Assembly: GCA_045542595.1 (NCBI GenBank) | Contig: JAZQLI010000015.1 | Location: 1-38,043, forward strand | Reading direction: 5' to 3' | Length of the DNA stretch: 38,043 nucleotides | DNA from: Scatosoma sp045542595 | GTDB lineage: Bacteria > Bacillota > Clostridia > Christensenellales > Borkfalkiaceae | Shown here: in pieces, positions 24,778 to 33,462 of the stretch | Position numbering within the stretch: position 1 is the stretch's first letter | Layout: each line of letters opens with the position of its first letter | The notes under the pieces: model-generated | Database searches by the model: none | The model's input: the letters and a program-made list of their open reading frames with translations, nothing else | What the model was told of the DNA's origin: nothing | Program-made: the position numbers and the translations under genes

Positions 24778-26613
24778 ATGAAGAGAATTATACGAGAAAA
24801 CGGCAGATTGATTATGGACGTGGACGGAAAGAAAATTTTCCCGATTGCCTATATGTCGTATTTACCTCAATATGCGGATTACGCTGGGTTTGAAAAGATA
24901 GGGTATAATTTATTTAGCGCTTGTATTTATATGGGCGGTACGCCCGCAAACGAAACTTCGGGTATTAGACCCTTGGGAAGATCGATATGGACGGCTCCGA
25001 ACACCTACGATTTTTCGTCCGTTGAAGAAACGCTTCGATATACCTTAGGCGATAATCCAAGCGGATACGTACTACTTCGTATTAACGTAAATACGCCGTA
25101 TTGGTGGCGTGAGGAAAATCTCGACGAGATTACGTTGATGGAAAACGGAACGAGGGTGATGCAATCGGTTTTTTCAGAGAAATGGATTGCTGACGTGAAA
25201 ACGTTTTTCGATAAGTTGAAGGAATATTTAGACGGTTCAAAATATCGTGACAACGTAATTGCTTGGCAAATCGGCGGTATGCAGACGGAAGAATGGATTG
25301 CGCCTATTATTTGGGGAAAGGAGATTGCGGAGTCGGACTTTTCTAAGCCTGCTCAAAAAGCGTTTGCGGAGTGGTGCAAGGAAAAATATCATACCGTAGC
25401 GGTGATGAATGAAAAATTCCACAGCAATTACGAGAGCTTTGCGGAGATTGCTATTCCCAGCCGTGAAAAGCGCGATCGCAGGGAGATAGAACCGATAGTT
25501 GATCGGGAAGTGAACGCGGAAGTTACTGAATATTACAGATTTTTTAGTGCATCCTACGCGAAAGCGATTTCTGCGCTTTGCAGCTACGTAAAACAAAGTT
25601 TCAACAGAGATATGTTCGTTGGGTGCTTTTATGGGTATATAGGGCAGTTAGATTGTCGCTTTGGGCATTCCGCGATAAAAACGCTGTTGCAATGCGATGA
25701 AATTGATTTTTTCGCCTCGCCGTTTACGTACGTTGAAAATATGAAAACGCCACGCGATTGGTTTTTCCATAGCGCGATGAAAACGTGTGATTCCGTCAAT
25801 AAGCTTTGGTTTATGGAGGCTGATATTCGTACAAGCGAAACAAAGGGCTTGTTCGTTTATCCCGAAAATTACTGCGATACGGACAACGAACGTATGAAAG
25901 GCAGTATTTGGTTTGGTCCAGAAACGGAAGAGGAATCTATTTGGAACTTGCAAAGGACGTTTGCCAAGGTTTTGACGGCAGGAACGGCTTTTTGGTGGTT
26001 TGATATGTGGGGCGGTTGGTATAAAACGGATAATATGATGCGTTTTATGCAAAAGGCGCTTGAAACATACCATAATTGCGATATTCCCTTTGAATCGGTA
26101 AGCGAGATTGCCGTAATATTAGATCAAGAAAGTTCTTACGGCTTAAATACGCGGTGCTTCCGTGAAAAAGTTTATAATTGCTTATTGCGATTGGGGAGTG
26201 TTGGCGCTCCGCACGACGTTTATTTGAAAGGAATGGTAAGCAAGGAACAGTTACAGGGGTATAAACTCGTTTTATATCTTGCTCCGTACGAGTTATCCTT
26301 GGAGGATTGTGAGATTATTCAAACTCTTTCCAAGTCGGGTGTAAACGTTTTGACGGAGGTTGAGGCGGATAAACTGCAAGAATATTGCAAACAAGCAAAC
26401 GTACATCTTTATTCGGACAAAGAAAACGTGTTGTATGTAAATAGTCAATATATTTGTATTCTAGCGGCGGAGGAAGGCGAGCATACGCTTGTAATGAAAA
26501 AGGATTGCGTTTTACAATCCTTCTTAACGGGCGAAATTTATCGTACGCAGGATAAAAAACTTACGCTTTCTTTGTGCAAAAATGAAAGCCGATTGTTTAA
26601 AATTATTCAATAA
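24778..26613 (+). CDS. Cytosolic GH42-like glycosidase (clan GH-A)
   Basis: This 611-residue protein has a TIM-barrel over about 1-420 with WQIGGMQTEEW carrying the predicted acid/base Glu171 or Glu172, and LWFMEADIRT with predicted nucleophile Glu347. The C-terminal part (VSEIAVILDQESSYGLN, then YKLVLYLAPYELSLED) has the GATase-like trimerisation domain that follows the barrel in GH42 beta-galactosidases, and ends in a short beta domain. No signal peptide is present. AGGAAG stands 9 bp before ATG. Beta-galactosidase is the nearest well-known activity, but several related families share this architecture, so the substrate is open. Confidence 0.72.
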   Translation: MKRIIRENGRLIMDVDGKKIFPIAYMSYLPQYADYAGFEKIGYNLFSACIYMGGTPANETSGIRPLGRSIWTAPNTYDFSSVEETLRYTLGDNPSGYVLLRINVNTPYWWREENLDEITLMENGTRVMQSVFSEKWIADVKTFFDKLKEYLDGSKYRDNVIAWQIGGMQTEEWIAPIIWGKEIAESDFSKPAQKAFAEWCKEKYHTVAVMNEKFHSNYESFAEIAIPSREKRDRREIEPIVDREVNAEVTEYYRFFSASYAKAISALCSYVKQSFNRDMFVGCFYGYIGQLDCRFGHSAIKTLLQCDEIDFFASPFTYVENMKTPRDWFFHSAMKTCDSVNKLWFMEADIRTSETKGLFVYPENYCDTDNERMKGSIWFGPETEEESIWNLQRTFAKVLTAGTAFWWFDMWGGWYKTDNMMRFMQKALETYHNCDIPFESVSEIAVILDQESSYGLNTRCFREKVYNCLLRLGSVGAPHDVYLKGMVSKEQLQGYKLVLYLAPYELSLEDCEIIQTLSKSGVNVLTEVEADKLQEYCKQANVHLYSDKENVLYVNSQYICILAAEEGEHTLVMKKDCVLQSFLTGEIYRTQDKKLTLSLCKNESRLFKIIQ

Positions 26614-26692
26614 TGATAAGAGTATAAACGAAAGAGCCTAAAAGATAAAATACATATTTTTCGCTAAAGATAAAAATTAGTAGGAAATCAAT

Positions 26693-27580
26693 ATGGTGGT
26701 AACAAGCATGAAATACTATATAGGAATAGACGGGGGCGGAACGAAAACGGAATTTGTCTTGACGGACGAACGGGATAATGTGTTATCAAGCCTGTTGAAA
26801 ACGGGTTCAAATCCCAACGATATCGGGATAGAGAACTCGTACCTGCTATTGTTAAACGGGATAAAAGAGCTTTTGCACGGTAGAGAAATTGATAGAGAGA
26901 ATTTGTTTATTTTTGCAGGGGTAGCCGGCGCAGGTGTGGGCGATACTGCAAAAATTTTGCAGGGAAAATTATCGGTGGAGTATCCCCACGTTCAAGTTGC
27001 AAGTGATCTCATGAACGCTTTGGAAGTTTGTTTGCGGGGCGAGGACGGCGTTGCCGTCATTTGCGGTACGGGAATAAGCTGTGCGATATGCAAAGAGGGA
27101 AAGTATAAAATCGTTGGCGGTTACGGATATTTGTTCGAGGACGGCGGAAGCGGTTACGCATACGGCAGGGACGCGATCAACGCTGCGCTCAAATATGAGG
27201 ACGGTATTGGCGAAAAAACGGTGTTACACGAGTATTTATGCGAGAAATTCGGTAAAAGCGTTCGCGCGAGCTTAGGCGAGCTTTTGCGGAAAGGCAAATT
27301 TTTCGTGGCGTCTTTTTGTCCGTTGGTATTTCAAGGTTGGGCATCAGGGGATGCGGTATGCCAAAAAATTGTGGAGAGTAATTTGCAAAGTACGGTATGG
27401 CTCGTAAAAAATGCACTTACTCTTAGTAATCAAGAAAAGAAACGACTTTCGTTTATGGGTGGCGTTAGTAAAGAACCGTTATTCCAAGAACGTATGTGCA
27501 AGGAATTTGCCGATTGTGAGATATCTTTTTGCGAAGAAAAACCCGTATGGGGTGCTGTCCGTAAAGCGAGGGAATTATGA
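26693..27580 (+). CDS. Sugar kinase of the BadF/BcrAD family (GlcNAc/MurNAc kinase-like)
   Basis: This 295-residue protein starts with the phosphate-1 motif YIGIDGGGTKTEFVLTD (Asp13). AVICGTGISCAI is the second ATP-binding motif, GGYGYLFEDGGSGYAYGRDA is typical of this family, and LSFMGGVSKEPLF is the adenosine motif. Eukaryotic GlcNAc kinase and Clostridium MurK belong here. The murQ gene is only one gene away, which favours a MurNAc/GlcNAc kinase making the MurQ substrate. The 3' end overlaps the next gene by 4 bp (ATGA). AGGAA lies 6 bp before ATG. Confidence 0.8.
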   Translation: MVVTSMKYYIGIDGGGTKTEFVLTDERDNVLSSLLKTGSNPNDIGIENSYLLLLNGIKELLHGREIDRENLFIFAGVAGAGVGDTAKILQGKLSVEYPHVQVASDLMNALEVCLRGEDGVAVICGTGISCAICKEGKYKIVGGYGYLFEDGGSGYAYGRDAINAALKYEDGIGEKTVLHEYLCEKFGKSVRASLGELLRKGKFFVASFCPLVFQGWASGDAVCQKIVESNLQSTVWLVKNALTLSNQEKKRLSFMGGVSKEPLFQERMCKEFADCEISFCEEKPVWGAVRKAREL

Positions 27581-28119
27581 AAACGCAAGCAAACGATTTT
27601 GTAATTCGTTCAGAAGAAAAAGAAGATTATGAGCAAATCGCCCTTATACATATCCGCGCGTTCGGGCACGATTTAGAGGCTAGTATAATCGCGAATATTA
27701 GGTCGGAAAGTCATTACGATAAGGATTTATCGTTAGTGGCAGAATGCAACGGGAAAATCGTAGGTCATATTTTGTTTACGCCCGTATCGGTTGAAAATAC
27801 ATACGAATCCTATCAATCGATAATTTTAGCGCCCTTGGCGGTGGATAGTGCGTATCGTGGTATGGGGATAGGTAGTAAACTTATTCAAAGAGGGATTGAG
27901 CTTGCAAAAGCGAAAGGGTTTAAGTTTATGCTCGTAAGCGGACATTCCTATTACGATAAATTCGGTTTTCAACGCACGAAACAAATTTTTCGCCCTAATC
28001 CCGTGAAAGGGAAACATATACGGGTTTTAGAATTGGTAGAAGGTGCAACGCAAGGCGTTATGGGGGTTATCAAATATCCAAACGCATTTAAGCCCTCTAT
28101 TTCGGAGTGGGATAAATAA
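27577..28119 (+). CDS. GNAT-family N-acetyltransferase (YhbS-like)
   Basis: This 180-residue protein shows the acetyl-CoA binding loop LAVDSAYRGMGIGSKLIQRG (motif A, R/Q-x-x-G-x-G/A) and a late SYYDKFGFQ motif typical of the YhbS group (COG3153). The start overlaps the kinase stop (ATGA), so translation is coupled. In this context it may acetylate an amino sugar or detoxify a metabolite; the acceptor is unknown. Confidence 0.88.
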   Translation: MKTQANDFVIRSEEKEDYEQIALIHIRAFGHDLEASIIANIRSESHYDKDLSLVAECNGKIVGHILFTPVSVENTYESYQSIILAPLAVDSAYRGMGIGSKLIQRGIELAKAKGFKFMLVSGHSYYDKFGFQRTKQIFRPNPVKGKHIRVLELVEGATQGVMGVIKYPNAFKPSISEWDK

Positions 28120-28140
28120 TATAAAAAACGAGGTGCTATT

Positions 28141-28941
28141 ATGTTAAAGACGGAAAGGAGAAATCCAAAAACTACGCACATAGATAAAATGGATACGCTT
28201 GAAATGCTGAAAATCGTCAACGAAGAAAATATGAATTCCGTAAAAGCGGTAGAGGCGGAGCTTGAAAATATCGCAAAAGCAGTAGACGCAATCACGGCAG
28301 GCTTTGCTAAGGGTGGCAGATTATTTTATATCGGTGCGGGTACGTCAGGGCGTATCGGTGTGTTGGACGCGTCGGAATGTCCGCCTACCTACGGCGTGCC
28401 CGACGATATGGTAATCGGTATTATCGCGGGCGGAGATAAATGTCTTAGAAGTGCAAGCGAGAACGCAGAGGATATCGGTGAGCGCGGCGTAGAAGACTTG
28501 GCAAAATATAATATCACGAAAAACGACGTTGTAGTGGGCATTTCCGTAGCAGGTGGAGCGCAGTACGTTTTATCTGCTTTGGAATATGCAAAGAGCAAAG
28601 GTGCAACGACGGTAGGGCTTACCTCCAACGAGGACAGCTTACTTGCAAAACAATCGGATATAGCGATTTGTCCCGATACGGGTGCGGAAGTGATTACGGG
28701 TTCGTCGAGGATGAAAGGCGGTAACGCGCAAAAATTTGTTTTGAATATGCTTTCCACATGCGCAATGGTGAAAAGCGGATACGTATACGAAAATTTGATG
28801 ATAAACTTAAAGCCGTCGAATATTAAACTTAGAAAAAGAATGATTGGTATCGTACAGGAAATACTCACCTGCGATGAACAGCAAGCGGAAAAATTGCTTA
28901 AAGAGAACGGCTGGGATATTAAAAAGGTTGTGAAAAAATAA
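28141..28941 (+). CDS. murQ: N-acetylmuramic acid 6-phosphate etherase
   Basis: This 266-residue SIS-fold enzyme has LFYIGAGTSGRIGVLDASECPPTYG containing the catalytic-type Glu79 (E. coli Glu83) and SASENAED containing Glu110 (E. coli Glu114). VITGSSRMKGGNAQKFVLNMLS is the family signature. MurQ cleaves the D-lactyl ether of MurNAc-6-phosphate to GlcNAc-6-phosphate and lactate. It is somewhat shorter than the usual ~300 residues because the C-terminal helical tail is reduced. The upstream kinase plausibly makes its substrate. Deacetylase and deaminase genes (nagA, nagB) are not in the window. Confidence 0.95.
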   Translation: MLKTERRNPKTTHIDKMDTLEMLKIVNEENMNSVKAVEAELENIAKAVDAITAGFAKGGRLFYIGAGTSGRIGVLDASECPPTYGVPDDMVIGIIAGGDKCLRSASENAEDIGERGVEDLAKYNITKNDVVVGISVAGGAQYVLSALEYAKSKGATTVGLTSNEDSLLAKQSDIAICPDTGAEVITGSSRMKGGNAQKFVLNMLSTCAMVKSGYVYENLMINLKPSNIKLRKRMIGIVQEILTCDEQQAEKLLKENGWDIKKVVKK

Positions 28942-28952
28942 GGATTTGTTCA

Positions 28953-30113
28953 ATGAAAGTAACGGATATAAAAACGTTTGTAGTGGATTGTTTTAGAACG
29001 AATTGGGTATTTGTCAAGGTTTACACGGACGAGGGCATTACGGGTGTAGGCGAAGGCACGCTTGAATATAAAGAAAAAGCACTTGTCGGCGCAATAGAGC
29101 ATATCAAAAGTTATCTTGTTGGTAAAGACCCTCGTCAAATTGAAAAGCATTACCACGATATTTACCGTGACGCCTATTGGCGTGGCGGCGTGGTATTGAT
29201 GAGCGCGCTTTCCGCCGTAGAAATGGCGTTGTGGGATATTTTAGGTAAATCTTTGAACGTACCCGTGTATCAGCTTTTAGGTGGTAAAGTCAACGAGGAT
29301 TGCCGTATTTACGTCAACGGTTGGTTTGCAGGCGCAAAAGAGCCCGAAGAGTTCGGCACAAAAGCAAAAGAAGCAGTGAAAAAGGGCGTTACTGCAATGA
29401 AATGGGATCCGTTCGGTAAGAACTATTTGCAAATATCCAACGCCGAGCTGGATAAAGCATTGCGTTGCATTGCTGCCGTACGGGAAGCGGTAGGCAACGA
29501 AGTGGATTTGCTTATCGAAGCGCACGGCAGATTTGACGTACCTACGGGGATAAAAATAGCGCAAGAAGTTGAGCAGTTTAAGCCGATGTTCTTGGAAGAA
29601 CCCGTACCGCCGAATAATTTAGAAGCGTTAAAAGCGGTACGCGATAAATCGCCCGTGGCAATTTCCGCAGGGGAAAGATTGTACACACGCTTTGATTATA
29701 ATGAATTGTTTAGACTTCGCGCGGCGGATTATATTCAACCCGACATATCGCACGCAGGCGGTATTATGGAGTTGAAAAAACTTGCGGCGATTGCGGAAAC
29801 GAATTATATTCCGTTTGCACCGCATAATCCCAGCGGTCCGATTGCCAATGCGGCAACGTTACAAATCGCGGCGTGTTGTCCGAATTTCTGTATTTTGGAA
29901 ATTATGTATTCTGACGTGGACTATCGTAAATTTATCACGAACGAAAATCTTGAATATAAAGACGGGCGCATCAAAATCGGGGATAAACCGGGCTTGGGTA
30001 TTGAGCTTAACGAAGAAGAGTGCTTAAAGCACCCGTACGTTGAACATAACTTACGCCATTATACGGGCGCATTGACGGACATTCGTCCGCCCAAAACGGA
30101 GTTCTATTTTTAA
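28953..30113 (+). CDS. Enolase-superfamily sugar-acid dehydratase (galactonate dehydratase-like)
   Basis: This 386-residue protein is a mandelate racemase/muconate lactonizing family member. The capping domain has DEGITGVGEG and DAYWRGGVVLMSALSAVEMA. The barrel carries metal ligands Glu189 (EAHGRF), Glu215 (FLEEPV) and Glu241 (AGERLY), spaced 26 and 26 as in DgoD, plus His191, His291 (PHNPSG) and Glu316. Galactonate dehydratase has Asp at the first ligand; here it is Glu. It probably dehydrates an aldonic acid to a 2-keto-3-deoxy acid. AAGGA lies 8 bp before ATG, and the gene follows murQ closely. Confidence 0.83.
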   Translation: MKVTDIKTFVVDCFRTNWVFVKVYTDEGITGVGEGTLEYKEKALVGAIEHIKSYLVGKDPRQIEKHYHDIYRDAYWRGGVVLMSALSAVEMALWDILGKSLNVPVYQLLGGKVNEDCRIYVNGWFAGAKEPEEFGTKAKEAVKKGVTAMKWDPFGKNYLQISNAELDKALRCIAAVREAVGNEVDLLIEAHGRFDVPTGIKIAQEVEQFKPMFLEEPVPPNNLEALKAVRDKSPVAISAGERLYTRFDYNELFRLRAADYIQPDISHAGGIMELKKLAAIAETNYIPFAPHNPSGPIANAATLQIAACCPNFCILEIMYSDVDYRKFITNENLEYKDGRIKIGDKPGLGIELNEEECLKHPYVEHNLRHYTGALTDIRPPKTEFYF

Positions 30114-30124
30114 GAGGTATTATT

Positions 30125-30886
30125 ATGACAAAAAACGTATTAATAACGGGCGCGTGTAAGAATACGGGATATGGTATCGCGGAAAAGTTTGCGGAAAACG
30201 GATACAACGTTTTTATTACGAGCAGAAAAGAAAGCGAAGCGATAGAAGCCAGTCAAAGACTTTCGGCAAAATATAAGCAGGTAAAAATATTTCCTCTTGC
30301 ATTAGACGATTCTATGGAAGAAAGCACGATAGCGGAGGCGTTTGCAAAGATAGAAGAAAGCGGCTATTCGCTGTCCTGTATCGTTTTGAATGCTGCAAAT
30401 CTTGGCTTGGGACAAGAATTTTATACTATGTCGATGGAACAATTACAAGCAGTTTTTAATACGAACGTTTTTTGGAATTTTGTTTTAGTTCGTGAGGCGA
30501 CCAAGCAAATGAAGAAACACGGCGGTGGCTCGGTGGTATTTATTACGAGTAATACGGCGTATCGTGTAATTCCCAATCGTCTTGCCTATGAAAGCACGAA
30601 AGGCGCGTTGCTTTCTATGTCAAGGGCGATAGCGTTGGATTTGGGGAAATACGGCATTCGAAGTAATTGCGTATTACCAGGAATGATAAAAACGGATAGG
30701 TGGGACGCAAACGTCGGTGGACAAAGAGATAGCTTGACGGTGAAAACACCTCTCGGAGACGTGGCGGATTTTGAGGATATTGCAAACGCCGCCTATTATT
30801 TTGGCAGTGATTTATCCAAGAACGCCACAGGTGCAGAATTGGTGGTGGATGGTGGGAATATGATTCGCTTGACCCCCGAATTATAA
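30125..30886 (+). CDS. Short-chain dehydrogenase/reductase
   Basis: This 253-residue SDR has the NAD(P)-binding TGACKNTGYGIA near the N-terminus, NAAN at the usual NNAG position, and an active site with Tyr155-x-x-x-Lys159 (YESTK). VVDGGN is near the C-terminus. It is 11 bp behind the dehydratase, suggesting oxidation or reduction of the same sugar or sugar acid. The substrate is not readable. AAGAGG precedes the ATG. Confidence 0.88.
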   Translation: MTKNVLITGACKNTGYGIAEKFAENGYNVFITSRKESEAIEASQRLSAKYKQVKIFPLALDDSMEESTIAEAFAKIEESGYSLSCIVLNAANLGLGQEFYTMSMEQLQAVFNTNVFWNFVLVREATKQMKKHGGGSVVFITSNTAYRVIPNRLAYESTKGALLSMSRAIALDLGKYGIRSNCVLPGMIKTDRWDANVGGQRDSLTVKTPLGDVADFEDIANAAYYFGSDLSKNATGAELVVDGGNMIRLTPEL

Positions 30887-30897
30887 GAGGTAAGAAA

Positions 30898-31173
30898 ATG
30901 AATATTATTTGGATTGGGCAAGCGGGACTCTTATTTGAAACGCAAGGAAAAAAGATTTTAATCGACCCGTATTTGTCGAATAGCGTTGCAAAAATTGAGC
31001 CGCAAAATTACCGTCGGATACCGATTGACGAGCGGTTTCTAAAAATTAAGCCTGACGTAATCGTGATAACGCATAATCACGCCGATCATTTGGATAAGGA
31101 AACACTTTGTCATTATTTAACGCAAGAAAGCGAAGTGACTGTACTTGCGCCGAACGGAGCGTGGCAAGAGTAA
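30898..31173 (+). pseudogene. Truncated metallo-beta-lactamase-fold hydrolase (UlaG-like), 5' part
   Basis: The 91-codon frame encodes the start of a UlaG-type metal hydrolase: IIWIGQAGLLFETQGKKILIDPYLS and the zinc motif HNHADHLD (His59, His61, Asp63, His64). It stops at 31171-31173, while the family is usually 200-350 residues and further metal ligands are missing. Directly after the stop, in another frame, the DNA encodes the tail of an unrelated protein, so an internal deletion fused two gene remnants. The peptide may still be translated but should not be an active hydrolase. Confidence 0.85.
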
Positions 31174-31355
31174 AAGTTTTTGATGAAATTTTGTCCATTT
31201 ACAACGTTTCCGTTGTGTACAAATTACAAAATAAACCGACTAACGTAACGTTAGTTCCTGAAAATATTCCGTTGACTTATGAATACGAAAATGGTGAGTT
31301 AAAAGTAAACGTGAATAAAGTTGAAATACATTCTGCAATAGAGATTACGTTCTAA
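31160..31355 (+). pseudogene. Orphan C-terminal remnant of a second gene, possibly a glycosidase
   Basis: From about 31160 a different frame reads VKVFDEILSIYNVSV, then LVPENIPLTYEYENG and VNKVEIHSAIEITF before TAA. This looks like the last beta domain of a glycoside hydrolase (as at the end of GH42-type or similar enzymes), without barrel or start. It is the other side of the deletion scar. No ribosome binding site or start codon fits. Confidence 0.68.
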
Positions 31356-31394
31356 ATATATACTAAAAATTAAGGGATAATGAAGGTGAATCAA

Positions 31395-32138
31395 ATGAAA
31401 GTTTTATCAATAGGAAACAGCTTTTCTCAAGATGCGCAGAGATATTTACACGCGCTTGCAAAAGTAGAGGGCGTCGACTTAAAAACGGTCAATCTTATGT
31501 TGGGCGGTTGTTCTTTAAGAACGCATTATTTGAATATGCTTGACGACGAAGCGAATTACTGGTTTGAGTTTAACGGTATGTCGACGGGAATAAAAGTATC
31601 TATTCGTCAAGCGCTCGTTAGCGACGATTGGGACTATATTACCTTACAACAGGCAAGCGTGTTTAGCCCGAAAGAAGAAAGTTATTCGCCGTATATCGAG
31701 GCGCTAGCCGAGTACGTTAAAAAATATTGTCCACACGCGAAAATAATGATACACCAGACTTGGGCGTACGAGGACGGAAGCGAGCGGATTAAAAATGAAG
31801 GGTATGAAAGCGCGGAAGCGATGTTCAATCTTATTCGTTCTGCTTACGCCAAAGCAAATGTACGTATTGGCGCGGACGGAATGATTCCTTGTGGAGAGGT
31901 TATGTATAACATTTGGAAGAACGGCGTAGAACGGGTACATAGAGACGGTTTTCATTTGGCTTTAGGCGTAGGCAGGTATGCGGCGGCGCTTACTTGGTAC
32001 GCTGTTTTGACTGGAAATTCGATAAACGAAAACGCGTTTAACGATTTCGACGAACCCATTTCTGAAAGCGAACGGAAAATCGTAATTCAAACGATAAACG
32101 AAGTATTAAAAAGAGGTTCTAATGATAAAGAGATTTAA
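31395..32138 (+). CDS. DUF4886 protein, SGNH-hydrolase-like (copy 1)
   Basis: This 247-residue protein has the first catalytic block KVLSIGNSFSQDAQ (Ser in GNSFS, like the GDS of SGNH esterases). It continues LMLGGCSLRTHYLNM, DYITLQQASVFS, IMIHQTWAYEDGS and the late HRDGFHLALGVGRYAAALTWY block with the Asp/His pair. Relatives sit in polysaccharide loci and are thought to remove acyl groups. There is no signal peptide, so it acts on imported oligosaccharides. ATG 31395 is chosen since GAAGGTGA lies 5 bp before it and the paralogue at 35308 starts identically. It overlaps the next gene by 17 bp. Confidence 0.83.
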   Translation: MKVLSIGNSFSQDAQRYLHALAKVEGVDLKTVNLMLGGCSLRTHYLNMLDDEANYWFEFNGMSTGIKVSIRQALVSDDWDYITLQQASVFSPKEESYSPYIEALAEYVKKYCPHAKIMIHQTWAYEDGSERIKNEGYESAEAMFNLIRSAYAKANVRIGADGMIPCGEVMYNIWKNGVERVHRDGFHLALGVGRYAAALTWYAVLTGNSINENAFNDFDEPISESERKIVIQTINEVLKRGSNDKEI

Positions 32139-33459
32139 AGAAAAGAAGGGCGTAATCTATAATCCGTATATAGGGTTTACGAGTTTTAATCATTTTAGAG
32201 GCGATCCGTTGTATACGGATTGTATTGTAGGGGAACAAGGGCTTGCAGGCTGCGAAACCGAACCGTTTGAATGTTACCCCGTTCCCGAAGGGGTAGAAGA
32301 AAAGGGTAGAGAGCAAGGATTTCACCCTGACGAAACGGTTGCGTATATCCGTATTTTATGGAAACATTTTGAACCTAAACAAGGAGAATACGATTACGCG
32401 TTTATACAAGATATTTTAGACAAAGCAAAATCAAAAGGGCAAACGGTAATGCTCCGACTGATGCCTCACAGTACTTGCGCGCGTGACGACGTACCCAATT
32501 GGTTAAAAGAACTTATGCCTTGTCCTGCTCGTCCAGATGGGATGAGAGTGAAAGATTCCCCCAAAGACCCTAGATACTTAAAATTGTTTGGTATGGCGGT
32601 AGAAGCGCTTGGCGAACGCTTTGATAAAGACGAAACGCTAGATTGTGTAGACGTGTCTATCGGTGGAGCGTGGGGGGAAGGTTCGCAAGACTTTTCCGAA
32701 GAAGATATGAAGGCGCTTATGGATATCTACGTCCGCGTTTTCCCGAACACGAAATTGTTGGGGCAATTCGTGAACCTCACTATGCTCAACTATATCGGCT
32801 CGCAGAGAAAAATCGGTTGGCGTGCGGACGCGATAGGTTCTCGTAAACATATGAATGAAATTTATCCCAAGGCATTTCCGTTAGTACCTGCCGACCTTTG
32901 GAAAACTTCGCCCGTTTCCTTTGAAAGCTATTGGTGGATATCCGAGTGGTATCGCCAAGGCTGGGGTTTGGACGCGATTATAGAAAAAACGCTTTCGTGG
33001 CATATCAGTACGTTTAATACGAAGTCGTTTCCTATTCAATACGAATGGAAAGAAAAAATCGAGTATTGGCTGACGAAAATGGGGTATCGGTTCGTTATTC
33101 GCGAAGTGGAATATCCGGAAAGTGTAAAAGCGGGAGAAACGGCTCAAATTTCGCTAAAAATTGAAAACAAGGGCGTTGCACCGATCTACAACAAATTACC
33201 TCTTAAATTGTGTTTTAAAAGCAAGAAACGGAGCGTCGAGTTTATGACGGACGTGGATATCACCAAATGGTTACCGGGCGAACGTACGGAATTTATCGAA
33301 GTGGTATTGCCGAAAGATATGCAAAGCGGTGAATACAAATTGCAAATTGGAATCGGTGGAGGAGAATATCCAAGCGTACAATTTGCAAACGAAGGGGAAA
33401 CGGACGGCGTATTTTATCGCTTGACAAAAATTAAAATTATAGAGAATAAGGAGTTGTAA
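32122..33459 (+). CDS. DUF4832-type protein with GH-like barrel
   Basis: This 445-residue protein begins IYNPYIGFTSFNHF, typical of DUF4832/DUF4874 proteins. A barrel-like region (VAYIRILWKHFEPKQGEYDY, VMLRLMPHS, CVDVSIGGAWGEGS with Glu near the strand end, and SYWWISEWYRQGWGLD) is followed by a C-terminal beta-sandwich (~345-445). The barrel resembles clan GH-A glycosidases, but activity is not established. It is cytosolic. The ATG overlaps the preceding gene, with AAGAGGT 4 bp before it. Confidence 0.75.
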   Translation: MIKRFKEKKGVIYNPYIGFTSFNHFRGDPLYTDCIVGEQGLAGCETEPFECYPVPEGVEEKGREQGFHPDETVAYIRILWKHFEPKQGEYDYAFIQDILDKAKSKGQTVMLRLMPHSTCARDDVPNWLKELMPCPARPDGMRVKDSPKDPRYLKLFGMAVEALGERFDKDETLDCVDVSIGGAWGEGSQDFSEEDMKALMDIYVRVFPNTKLLGQFVNLTMLNYIGSQRKIGWRADAIGSRKHMNEIYPKAFPLVPADLWKTSPVSFESYWWISEWYRQGWGLDAIIEKTLSWHISTFNTKSFPIQYEWKEKIEYWLTKMGYRFVIREVEYPESVKAGETAQISLKIENKGVAPIYNKLPLKLCFKSKKRSVEFMTDVDITKWLPGERTEFIEVVLPKDMQSGEYKLQIGIGGGEYPSVQFANEGETDGVFYRLTKIKIIENKEL

Positions 33460-33462
33460 AAA

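Noticed and set aside
31107..31355. Separate small gene starting at 31107
   Set aside because: The first codons overlap the hydrolase fragment out of frame, there is no ribosome binding site, and the rest looks like a protein tail; treated as a remnant.
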